Shown here piece after piece: positions 12,446 through 23,817 of a stretch of DNA of 64,000 bases (within the stretch, counting starts at the first letter, position 1; the number at the start of each line of letters is the position of its first letter). A program made the translations under genes and the position numbers. Source of the stretch: Aphidius gifuensis. Its lineage: Eukaryota > Arthropoda > Insecta > Hymenoptera > Braconidae. The stretch covers positions 6,200,001 to 6,264,000 of the forward strand of contig NC_057791.1 of NCBI RefSeq assembly GCF_014905175.1, given 5' to 3'. The notes beneath the pieces were generated by a model that was not told the origin of the DNA, searched no databases, and was given only the letters and a program-made list of their open reading frames with translations.

Positions 12446-15400
12446 ATGAAAAAGCCGGTATTAGTGATAGTGATTCTGTTAGTGTTAGTGTTTTTAATAA
12501 GTGGACTCATTTTTGGTAAGTGATTAATAAATAATAAGTTTCTTTTTATAATATGATGAATTATTTTATTTTTTTTTATTTTATTTAAATTCTGAATAAG
12601 AAATTTAAAAATTTTCAACTCAATGAAACATATTATTATTATCCAAATGATTTTATTTACCCTTGCATGTCTTCAATCTTAATTTTTTTCAATAATCATC
12701 TATTCAAGTTGTGATTATCTATTGAATATATATTTGAAAGGTTTTAACTCTTATAATTAAAATTTTAATTTTTACATAAAAGTAGATTCCATTTTTTATT
12801 TTTTTATTATAATTATATTGATAACGTACAGATAATAAATACTTAATTAAGATTATATTTGTTCTGTTTTTTTTTTAACAGGGTGTAAAGATTGGTCTGC
12901 TAACAACAATACTTCTGATGTTCGTGAAACACAGGCTTGTGTCAATGATGGTGAGGAAAAAAAAATTTTCTGTCGTGTTATGATCTAATTATCGATATAA
13001 TTATATCGATAACGTACGAATAATAAATAATTCAATTTATATTTTTTGTGTTTTATTTAACAGGGTGTCAACCATCGTCTGCTGACAACAATACTTCTGA
13101 TGTTCGTGAAACACAGGCTTGTGTCAATGCTGGTAAGAAAAAAAAATGTTTTGTCGTTATTATCTAATTATCTATTTAAAGCGTCTACAATTGATAAAGA
13201 AATATTTTCCTTTTTTTTTTTATATTTAAATTGAGCTGAAATAATAACAATAATATTTTGCCATTTTATAAGTCTTCAAATTCTAAATAATAAATTTTTA
13301 ACTCAATGCCAAATATTATTATTTAAATGATTTTATTTCCTCTTGAATGTCTTTATTTTTTTTCGATAAATTTCTATTCAAGTTGTGATTAACTATTGAA
13401 TATGTATACCAAAAGTTACTACTTTTATTAGAATTGCAATTTTACTAAAAAGTAATTTTTGTTTATTTTTTTCTTTTGTTAATTATAATTATATCGATAA
13501 CGTGCGAATAATAAATAATTAAATTTATATTTTTTGTGTTTTATTTAACAGGGTGTCAACCATCGTCTGCTGACAACAATACTTCTGATGTTCGTGAAAC
13601 ACAGGCTTGTGTCAATGAGAAAATATTCTGTCGTGTTATGATCTAATTATCGATATAATTATATCGATAACGTACGAATAATAAATAATTCAATTTATAT
13701 TTTTTGTGTTTTATTTAACAGGGTGTCAACCATCGTCTGCTGACAACAATACTTCTGATGTTCGTGAAACACAGGCTTGTGTCAATGCTGGTGAGAAAAA
13801 AAAATATTCTGTCGTGTTATGATCTAATTATCGATATAATTATATCGATAACGTACGAATAATAAATAATTAAATTTATATTTTTTGTGTTTTATTTAAC
13901 AGGGTGTCAACCATCGTCTGCTGACAACAATACCTCTGATGTTCGTGAAACACAGGCTTGTGTCAATGCTGGTGAGAAAAAAAAAATATTCTGTCGTGTT
14001 ATGATCTAATTATCTATTCATAGTCCACAATCAATAAAAAACTATTTTACCTAATTTGTTTCCAATTTAAATTGAGCTAAAATAATAACAATAATTTTTT
14101 GCACATTTTATAAGTATTCAAATTCTAAATAATAAATTTTCAACTCAATGAAAAATATTATTATTATCCAAATGATTCATTTACTTTTGAATGTTTTCAT
14201 TTTTTTTCACTAAATTATTATTCCAGTTGTCATTAATTCTTGAATATATATATTCCAAAAGTTGCTCGTATCATAATAATTATGGAAATTAATAAAAATT
14301 ACTCTTATCATATAATACGAAAAATAAATAATTAAATTCATATTTTTTCTGTTTTATTCAACAGGGTGTCAACCATCGTCTGCTGACAACAATACTTCTG
14401 ATGTTTGTGAAACACAGGCTTGTGTCAATGCTGGTAAGAAAAAAAAATATTTTGTCGTTATTATCTAATTATCTATTTAAAGTCTACAATTGATAAAGAA
14501 ATATTTTCCTTTTTTGTTTTTATATTCAAATTGAGCTGAACTGATAACAATAATATTTTTTTATCATTATTTTCATATGTAGCTTCGCGAATAATAAAAA
14601 TGGGAAATCCAAGTGTTGAACCTTGTGAAGATTTTTATGAATTTGCCTGTGGTGGTTTCTTAAATCCCACTGAACCAGACAGGAATTCATTTGAAATGGA
14701 TAGCTTGACTGGACTAACATATAAGTTCAATAAAAAGCTTGAAAAAATACTTGAGCAAAATATTACAATTGATGACTTTAAATACTTGAAGCTTGCCAAG
14801 ACTTTATACAAAATATGTTTGAAGAAAACTGATATATTTGCAAATTCAATGGAGCCCAGTGGAGGCTGGCCTGTTCTCAAAGGATCCAAATGGAATGAAA
14901 GTGCATTTGATTTTAATAAAACTATATTTAGAGTTGATAATACAACACGATGGGAAAATTATTTTTTTAAATTTAACTCATACGATGATTATTCTTCTGT
15001 CACAGTGGAACCATATCCATCTGAGTTATTAACAGATTGGTATTTCGAAGGTCTTAATAACATTTACGTTAACGCTTATTATAATCTCATGATCCTATAT
15101 TCACAAGCTATAATGAATTCTTCAGATAATAACACTAATTATGTAGATGATCTCGAAAAATTAATCAATTTTAAGATTGAATTAGGTAGTGCAAGGCTTA
15201 CATTGAATCAAATGGTCGATCCCTTTTTTGATACAGTTAACATGACACTCTATGAATTGGAAAAAGATTATTCTTTTTTCAATTGGAAAGAATACATCAC
15301 CTATCTTCGTGGTTCTCCAGTCAATTCATCGACAACTATTATTATAAAAAATTTTAGTTACATGAAAAAATTACGAGATTTATTAAATTCAACTGTAACA

Positions 15401-16699
15401 AAAAGGACTCTTGCCAACTACGTTATGTGGAAACATCTAAGAAATTATGACAAATTATCTCTTTTGTCAATAAATAATAGTCAATGCGTTCAATTTGTTT
15501 CATCTTGGCTACCAATCGCAGTAGGAGCTATTCATGTTCAAAATTTTAATCGTTCTAAAATGATAAATACTGAGGATAATATTTTAAAAATGACTCTGAA
15601 AATCAAAGAAAAATTTCTTGAAATAATTAAGGAGGCTGATTGGATTGATCCTGAAACAAAGAGAGAAATTGTAAATAAACTTAAATTATCTAAAAATATA
15701 ATTGGATATATAAATGAATTTACAAATAATTCAAAAATTATTCAATTTCACGAAGATTTTGAGTTATTCTATGAAGAAAACTTTTTCGGTGAAGCCGCAC
15801 GTACATTTGAGTTTTATAGCCAAAAAATGAAGAAATCTAATGAAAATTCTTGGGCTTTAATCGCGATGATTGCGATGGATCAACTTGCATTTACCTTTTA
15901 TCAATTTAATTCCATAGGTATTTATTTTTCATTTGATACTGACATGATTTCTCGAATATATTATTCAAATTTTCTATACAAAATATGTATAATAATTAAT
16001 AAAATATTTAAACTATTAATTATCTGATTGATTTGTTTTAGCTATTTCGTATAAGTGGTTTGAGAGTGAATTGTTCGATTCAGAACAACCAAATTACATA
16101 AACTACGGTGCTATGGGCTATATAATAGGGCATGAAATTACACATGGTTTTGATAATAAAGGAAGAAAATATGATGCAGACGGTCATGACAATGATACAT
16201 GGACAGCAACTTCAATACAAAATTTTAACAACAAGTCTAAATGCATAATTGAACAGTACTCAAATTATACAGTCAAAGAACTTGGATTAAATGTAATTAT
16301 TTATTATGGAATTTTTATTTATTATTTGATGTTTATTATTGTTTATTAATTATCTAATTATTTATTTATTAGTTGAATGGAGGTATTTCTCAGGGTGAAA
16401 ACGTTGCAGATCACGGCGGAATAAGAGCTGCTTATCGAGCTTATAACGATTTATCAACTACTGAAAAAAGACTCCCCGGTTTGTCTTACACACCAAAACA
16501 AATGTTTTGGATTAGCTATGCACACGTGTGGTGTCAAAGACCAACACTAGAACTCCTAAAACTTAATGTTGCTGATGTACATCCACCTAATAAATTTAGA
16601 GTAATTGGTCCTCTATCCAATATGCCAGAGTTTGCAAAAGATTTTGAGTGTCCATCTGGATCCAAGATGAATCCAGTTAAAAAATGTTCTGTCTGGTAA
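12446..16699 (+). CDS. secreted M13 metallopeptidase, neprilysin-like, copy 3, with amplified exon 2
   Basis: Exons: 12446-12515 (signal peptide); exon-2 copies at 12882-12950, 13064-13132, 13722-13790, 13903-13971 and 14365-14433; then 14583-15917, 16042-16292 and 16373-16699. With only the last exon-2 copy the product is about 683 residues; with all five spliceable copies it is about 775. HEITH lies at 16131-16145, ENVAD at 16397, and the C-terminus is CSVW. The transition-state His is kept. The NAxY motif is replaced (aligned FTFY, apparently with a two-residue deletion). The 14365 exon copy alone encodes the canonical Cys (VCETQAC); the upstream copies encode Arg there but have a new Cys at their second residue. 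Which copies are spliced in is not known from sequence alone. Confidence 0.87.
12882..14433 (+). repeat. array of six homologous 69-nt exons inside neprilysin copy 3
   Basis: Starts at 12882, 13064, 13552, 13722, 13903 and 14365. Each begins after ..aacag and encodes about 23 residues between phase-1 junctions, so any number can be joined in frame. The short repeat units are about 170-182 bases and include an intron palindrome (tcgatataattatatcga). Two longer spacings (488 and 462 bases) carry extra intron. The copy at 13552 has lost its splice donor: the bases around the donor are deleted near 13617, so it is probably dead. Neprilysin copies 1 and 2 have a single exon here. Confidence 0.9.
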
Positions 16700-18225
16700 A
16701 AAAATATTCAAATAGATTATCACTTTGAATAATCAAAAAGTTTTTTTTTCAAAAATATCTCAAAGTTTTAACAATCAAAAAAAAAAAATATAATATTCAT
16801 AGATATAATTATAATTGTGTTGAAAAATAATGTTTGAACTATCAATAATTAATGTTACTTTTAAAATCGTTTAATCTTATAACTTTATCATTCCTTTGCA
16901 TAAAAATATTAATTCAACACTTTTAGATGTATTCATTTTTATTCAATTAAATAATTTAAAAAAAAAAAAAAATTAAACATAGGTGGTATTTCTCTTAAAT
17001 AATAGTTATGCCTAAATATCATTTATAATATATCAATAATTCTAAAATAAATGTAAATTGCGTAAACAATTTTATTTCAAATATTATTAGCAAGAATTCC
17101 ACAGCTGATTATCTAGAGTTACAGAAACACTTCAAACAAGTAGTAGAATTTTAGCTATTTTTTTTTGCTAAGACGAAAAACATGATAATTGGTGGTTTAA
17201 AAGAAAAATAGATAATTATCAGCGAGTAGGAAAAATAAAATTCCTATAAATTTTTTTTGTAAAATATATTTTTCTTTTTAATAAAATATTTGTAAAATAT
17301 TATGCACATTTTTAAATTATCCATGCAAGTTTGTTCTGCTAAAATTGGAACAAACTCGAAAAAATAGCATTTAAACTTTATTATTACTTTAGACAGATTA
17401 CAATCATATTAAATTATATATTTTGGCCCTATATTTATTTAAGAATTTTCGTAATTTTGTAATAATTATGGTTAAATTAATTTTATTCAAGTTAAACTTT
17501 ACATATGTTTCTTTTTTATTTTAAAAAAATATTCTTTTTCGTTTAGTTCAACAAATATTTGAATATTATTGTGCGCATATTATGAATTTATTATTTATTC
17601 TCACACAGTGTTAATTGAAAAAAAAAAAGAAAAAAGACTTTGCACTCAATATCCACGTAAAGAAAAATTTAAAAATTTGATTGCTTGACAAACTACAAAA
17701 AAAAAAAAAAAATTTATTTATTTATTTATATAAAATAAGTCACCAGCAGAGCAACAAATTAATTCAAAAAATAAAATAATAAATTGTATAAACAAATTGA
17801 TAGTTTTAATATTTTTTATAAAAACAATAACGAAAAAAAAAAAAGGAAAAACACTATTTTTTCTACATGTAGCTACAGTTGAAAATACTATAAATATTTT
17901 GTACGTAATCGAGAAATTGTTTTCTACCACTGTGTAAATCTATCTATTTTAAAAATAAAACGAAAACAATGATACACAGGAAATTATTCGTTAAAATTTA
18001 CTAAGCTTATGATTAATTAATTCATAAATTATTTGTAAAATTATCTTTGAATTTCAATGGTTATTTTCATGAAAATCTAACATACAAAAATTTCATCAGT
18101 ATTAATATTTTAATGTCACTTGAATACCCCAAAAATTTAAACATAATTTTAACCGATAATTTTTTAACACTAATTTACATTTAAAATGAATAATTATTTA
18201 AATTATAAAGTACAGCTTGAAAAAT
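16700..18225. other. intergenic region after the neprilysin array
   Basis: To about 17050 it resembles the 3' flanks of copies 1 and 2; beyond that it is unique AT-rich sequence. Short open frames are low-complexity and unconvincing. I see no gene. Confidence 0.55.
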
Positions 18226-18353
18226 TATATTTATTATAAAAGTTAAAAAAATGTAAAAAAAAAAAAAACGATAGAGAGCAACTACACTGTTGTGTATTAT
18301 TATCACAGGTTGATTACATATAAAAATAAGTTGTCATTAATTGATGTTTTTTT

Positions 18354-21300
18354 TTACATATTGTTTCTGTCATTACGTCGTGATTCTTTAGTTGATTTAC
18401 CAGATGTATGTTTACCATCAATTTTTTTGTTTTGTCCTTTATTTAATTGTGGAGAAATTTGTGTACTTTTCGAACTACAATTTCTATTATTAATTATTTC
18501 ATCAATGCTCTCAGTAACAGCTTCCATTTCAAGTATTTCAAGAGGTAAAGATGTTTGAGTTGCCATTTCTTTAGCATTTATTGAATTTGGTAAATTTGTT
18601 TGTACATCTGATTTAATCATTTTTGTTAATTCAGGACAATGTGATGTTATACTTGATGCTAAATCACCAATAGCTGCTTTACGATGTTTATCTTTATCAT
18701 TATCATATTTAATTGTACAATTATTTAATTCATTTTGTATAAATTGCTTTAAAATTTCTTCATCTTGAATAAAATATTTATTTTTTACATCATCTTGATT
18801 TCTTAAACTTTTATTACTATTTTTACTTTTACTTGTTTCTTGTGGTTCTTCAATTTCTAACATTTTTGTTTCTTCATCAGCTTGACTGCTATCACTATCA
18901 CTATTATTATCATTTTTAGTATCATCATTATCTTCAATATTTCTATTTTTATCAACAATATCAATATTATTTTTTTCTTCACTACTTAAATTTTCATCAC
19001 CATATAAAAATGGTAATAACATTCCTAAACTTTTACCATCAGTTACCATTTTATTTGAAGTTTTTTCATCTAAACCAGCAGTTGCCCATCTTCTTTCCAT
19101 ATTTGGTACTTGTTGATTTGTTGATATACCACCAATAGTCATTGCTGATAAAATTTGTGCATTAAGTTGGCTTTCTTGTGATGTGGTACTACCACGTCGA
19201 AATAATGGTCCCATTTTTGTTGATCTTGATTTACCAAATTCTCTTCTTCGTTTACCACGTCTTCCACGATGTGATGAATCAACTTTTCTTCTTGCTTTAA
19301 AATCAGCAATGTGTAATGATATTTGTGAATCTAATGAATTTCTTCTTGATTCAACAGAAACACATCTTACACTAAAACTTATTTCTGAATCAACTGAATT
19401 ACGACGATTACTTGATACAGATGGATTGCCACCAGTTATTGCACCTCTTCTTAATACAAATTTTGGTATTGCTGCTGCCCATGTTGTACTAAAATCATGT
19501 GAACCTTCTGAATTAAAATCAAAATTTAATCCAACTGGATCTTCATGGGTATTATGAAAACTCAAAGAAAAACGACCATCATTATTAAATGTTTTACGTT
19601 GAGCAAATGCTTGACGAATAACTTTATATTTTTGAAGTTTTATTGGCTCTTCTGTTTCTTTATTTAATATACGACGAAAAAAACGAGCCCATGTATCAAC
19701 TGTAGATTCTGTCCATACCCATGTTGACATTAAACCACCAGCAAAAAATACAGCAAACAAATGAAGTTGTACACTTTGTACACTTGGCTTGAAACTCAAT
19801 CGACATTTTGATTCATCACCATATTTTTCAGTAATTGAACATCTGTAAAAATTATACAATTAATTTAGTATATACAACAAAATTATATTAGAAATTTTGC
19901 AAAATATTATATAATTATTTACATCACGTATTCTCTGAAGTTTGAATTCCATTTCCATGAATTTGAAAATTCATGTATATGACAATAAACAGTAATGATA
20001 ACAGTTGACAATGTAAATATTGTAAATAGAATCATTCTAATAATTGTCGTACGAATTTTAGCATTTGCATGTTCAGATATGATTTTTTGACTTGATATTT
20101 TCAAGTAAATCAGTGTTATTAGAGCTAAGAAACAAAAAATAAAATTAATTAATATAAATAAATAAATAAAACTAATAAATTCTTACCAAAATTTTCATCA
20201 GAAGCATTAAAAAAAAAACCAAAGCACAATGTGTAATTTAATTTATATTTTAAATTAATAAATAATAATAATTAAGCTAACCTCTAGTTAAAAAATATCC
20301 ACCAACAAGTGTTCCTGTTAAAATTGGTCCAAGTACAAGCCATCCTCTCACAGTATGATTAGTATATCCAACAAAACAAATACCAGTTGCACTATTACCA
20401 TCAATTTCTCCCATGGCCATTATTGCAACAGTTAATACAAGTGGAAATGACCAAGCCATAAGATGAAAATATGCACCTTTTTTATCAATTTTATCATGAA
20501 TTTTACCAATTGCTTGAAAACTCATATGCCATGCATATGTTAATATAACAAACCAAACAGTTGCTGCCATTAATGAATAATAAATTGATATAAATACACC
20601 AACACACATTAATGTTTCACCACTTGGTTCACCAATTCTTGGTGTTCCATCTTTACGACAAACAATATGTTCACGATTACCAGGAATAAATTGTACCAAC
20701 CATCCAATACATGATATAAGAAAACAAAAATTTATATAAAATATAACTAATGCTGGATATTTATTGGCACTTTTCCAACCAATAATAAATGTTATTATTG
20801 TAAATAAATTTAAACCACCACAAATACTAGCACCCCAAGCAATAAATGAATGAATTTGTTGATGTTCATCTTGGCTAAATAATGGATTTTCACATGGTTT
20901 TGCACATGATTCAACACCTTCAAATACAGCAAATGTATTTTCAGTCCATATTAATGGTTTTGGACAACTACCAGAATTTAAATTTGTATCTCTAAGTTCA
21001 TTTTGACATGATTTTGGAAATAAAGTTTCATTATCACACTTAATAAAGCTTGGCCATATTGGATGATTCATCAATAATTTACATCTCGTTGTTACTTTTT
21101 TACAATAACTTGGTGATGATAATTCAATTGTATTATTTGAACATTTTGGCATAAATAAAGAGCAAATAAATGGTCTAACAACTGCCCAACATTTTGGCAT
21201 AAATCTTAAGCCTTGAAGTAGATAAAGTGTTTCCTAAAAAAATAATTATTAATATAAATTGATGTAATTATTATTTTTTAAATTACTTACTGATACGTTA

Positions 21301-21626
21301 TTGTGTAACATTGACTTTGGTAATAGATCGAATGATATTGTGCTGTATGACAATGGTGCTCCTAAACATGTTGCATTTGGAGCATCAATACATTTTGCAT
21401 CTCTGGCACAATTCATTGAGTATAAACCAACATTTGACAGATATGAATCTTTTGGTAAACTTCGCCGGCTTATTTCTTTATCACTCCATATATCATTTTC
21501 ATCAATGAAATCATTTGTAACATTTGTTTTTATATATTCAGCTGATATTTTGTCAATAGTAATTGATAATTGTAGAATTATTATAATAAATATAATATAA
21601 ATACCCTTAAAATAAAAATAATACAT
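18354..21626 (-). CDS. smo: Smoothened, Frizzled-class (class F) GPCR of the Hedgehog pathway
   Basis: Four coding exons on the minus strand (21291-21626, 20282-21233, 19923-20124, 18354-19842), joining in frame to about 992 residues. There is an N-terminal signal peptide and a cysteine-rich extracellular domain with a linker, then a seven-helix region including the class F features around MSTWVWT at the end of TM7. A long Ser/Arg-rich cytoplasmic tail of about 440 residues follows. The tail has three PKA/CK1-type clusters (RRNSVDSEIS near 643, RRNSLDSQIS near 663, RRGSTTSQES near 712) interleaved with Arg clusters, as in the insect Smo autoinhibitory domain. It is expected to signal at the plasma membrane or cilium when Patched inhibition is lifted. 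The start is the first Met of the signal peptide; an upstream exon is not excluded. A stray copy of its last exon lies at 565-958. Confidence 0.93.
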
Positions 21627-22767
21627 ATTTTTTGACAGGTTATATATTTTTTAAATTAATTAATAATAAAGTTTGTTAAGTTTTTTATTTTATTTACGTA
21701 TTAAATTAATGATAATAAATATTTAATTTACCTTTATGAGTATTGTTGTATTTTTTGGTTTCATTATTTTTCGTTATTTATATTTTATCCAAATTTTAAT
21801 AGCACTGTGTTTATTATTCATCAGGATAGTGGGTGGCCCAAATGCCTGGAAGACGCGGGGAACACAACGTGTGAGGTCCAGGTTTTTTTTTTTTTTTTTA
21901 TTCTGGACATCATCATCAGCGTCAAAAAATTTTTTTTTATCCATTCATATATATTCAAGTATTTTTTTTTTATTTAAATTGGATTTGTTTTTTATTTTAT
22001 GCTTATTATAAATTTTTTTTTAATTACATGAATTAGATTTATGATATTTTTAAATAATAAATTACGATTTGAAAATTATATCTATTGTTTAAATTTGAAA
22101 TTTGTTTTTAGTTTATAAAAAAATATAATTATCAAATTTTACAGAATACTTTTTTACCTGTAAGTTCTAAATAAAAGTACCAAAATTCACCACAAGTTTT
22201 TATAAAATTCCACAAATTATTATTAATTATTTAATAAACAATTGAAGAATAATCAATTAATATTCGATAATTAATAGAAAAAATAAAGCAAGTTAAATTT
22301 TTAATATTTCTATTTTGTTTAAGACTAATTTAATTGTTTATAATAAAAAGAAATTAAAAAATTAAATTTGATGAGTGACCTTGAATCTGTGTGAGAGATC
22401 AACAAATCAGGTATCAAAATAATAACAAAACTATTGAGAAAAAAAAAAAAATAAACATATGGATATCAATAAGAAATATACTTTTTTATAATTATTTAAA
22501 AATAAAAAATATAGCCTGAAGGTTTGTGAAAGTATTTTTTAATAAATGCCACGTTGTTACATTTCTCAAGTTTGTGGTATGTGACATTAAAAAAAAAAAA
22601 AAAAAATTGTGAGTGTACCAGATTAAAAATAAATCATAAATAAACAAAAGTGATTATAAAAGTAATTAAAAGAACGATTTTTTAAAATCAACAAAAAAAA
22701 TAAAAAGTAATTTCAATAGATAAAATATTTTGGAGTATTTTTTGTGAGTACAATCTGTTGAGCAAAA
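21627..22767. promoter_or_regulatory. divergent promoter region between smo (-) and the GNPNAT1-like gene (+)
   Basis: Head-to-head spacing of about 1.1 kb. A short, relatively GC-rich stretch (21825-21885) stands out in AT-rich DNA and may be smo 5' UTR or core promoter. The remainder is poly-A/T-rich. I found no TATA box I trust. Confidence 0.45.
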
Positions 22768-23658
22768 ATGTCTGGACAAGTTGTAAGTTAATTGAATTAT
22801 AAACAATTAAATCATCATCAAAAAAATAAACAAATTAAATATTGAAAACAATAAATTGTTGTTTACTTTTTATTTCAGATCGACAATCTTATTGCTGATG
22901 AAAATTTTGATGATTTGTTTAATAAAAATTTGTTAGATTGTTTGCCAAATAAAATAAATGATGTTAGTTTATTGATAAGACCACTTAGAGCATCTGACTA
23001 CAATAAAGGTATTAACAATTTATTTATAAGTATCTTCAATTGAAATTAAAAATTCTGTTGTAATAATTTTAACTCAAAATTATTTCAAGGCTTTCTCCAA
23101 CTTCTTGGACAGCTGACAGATGTGGGTAACATCACCAAGGAAAAATTCTTAGGTAATTATTTTGATGAAAGCTCATTTATTATTAAATTTTAAATATAAT
23201 TATTTTAATAATTTTATTTATTTCATTTAGATAGATTTTACCATATGAAAAAAGCTGGAGGTTTTTATGTTATTGTTGTTGAAGATGTTAATTTAAAGAA
23301 AGTCATTGGTGCATCAACATTGGTTGTTGAACAAAAATTCATCCATAACTGTGCCTTGGTAAATATAAATTTATATCTTGCAATTATTATAAATATTAAT
23401 TTTATTCATTTACTTTTTTAGAAAGGAAGACTTGAAGATGTTGTTGTAAATAAAACTTATCGAGGTAAACAACTTGGTAAATTATTAGTATCAACAATAA
23501 CACAACTTGCTAAACATCTACAATGTTATAAACTTGCACTTGATTGTCGTGATGAATTGATATCATTTTATGAAAGTTTAGGATACAAAAGAGAACCTGG
23601 TAATGCAAATGCTATGAATATACGACTTGAAAAAACACCAGAATATTCTCGTTTATAA
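22768..23658 (+). CDS. Gnpnat1: glucosamine 6-phosphate N-acetyltransferase (GNAT family)
   Basis: Five exons (22768-22782, 22879-23008, 23090-23152, 23231-23358, 23422-23658) give about 190 residues, the usual length for this enzyme. It transfers acetyl from acetyl-CoA to GlcN-6-P, the second committed step to UDP-GlcNAc, and so feeds chitin and glycan synthesis in the cytosol. Recognisable family stretches are the N-terminal LIRPLRASDYNKGF and LGQLT segments, the beta-strand EDVVVN, the acetyl-CoA-binding RGKQLGKLL loop, and the C-terminal YKLALDC and FYESLGYK. ATG 22768 starts a short first exon (MSGQV), supported by the good splice donor at 22783. Confidence 0.93.
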
Positions 23659-23817
23659 TTCAAAAATTATAAAAATAAATTTTAACAATATACATGTAAA
23701 TTGTATTTTTATTATTATTAATAATATTATTATAAGATTTATAGTTTTATAATACAGTTAAATTACTGATTAAGTTAATAAAAAAAAAAAAAAAAATTAC
23801 GTTAAAATTTATTTAAA

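Noticed and set aside
19183..19557. 124-residue frame antisense to smo exon 4
   Set aside because: A shadow of the smo coding strand; the residues mirror the Ser/Arg-rich tail.
21736..22011. 91-residue hydrophobic open frame upstream of smo
   Set aside because: Low complexity (poly-F from T-runs) with no homology seen; probably promoter and 5' UTR.
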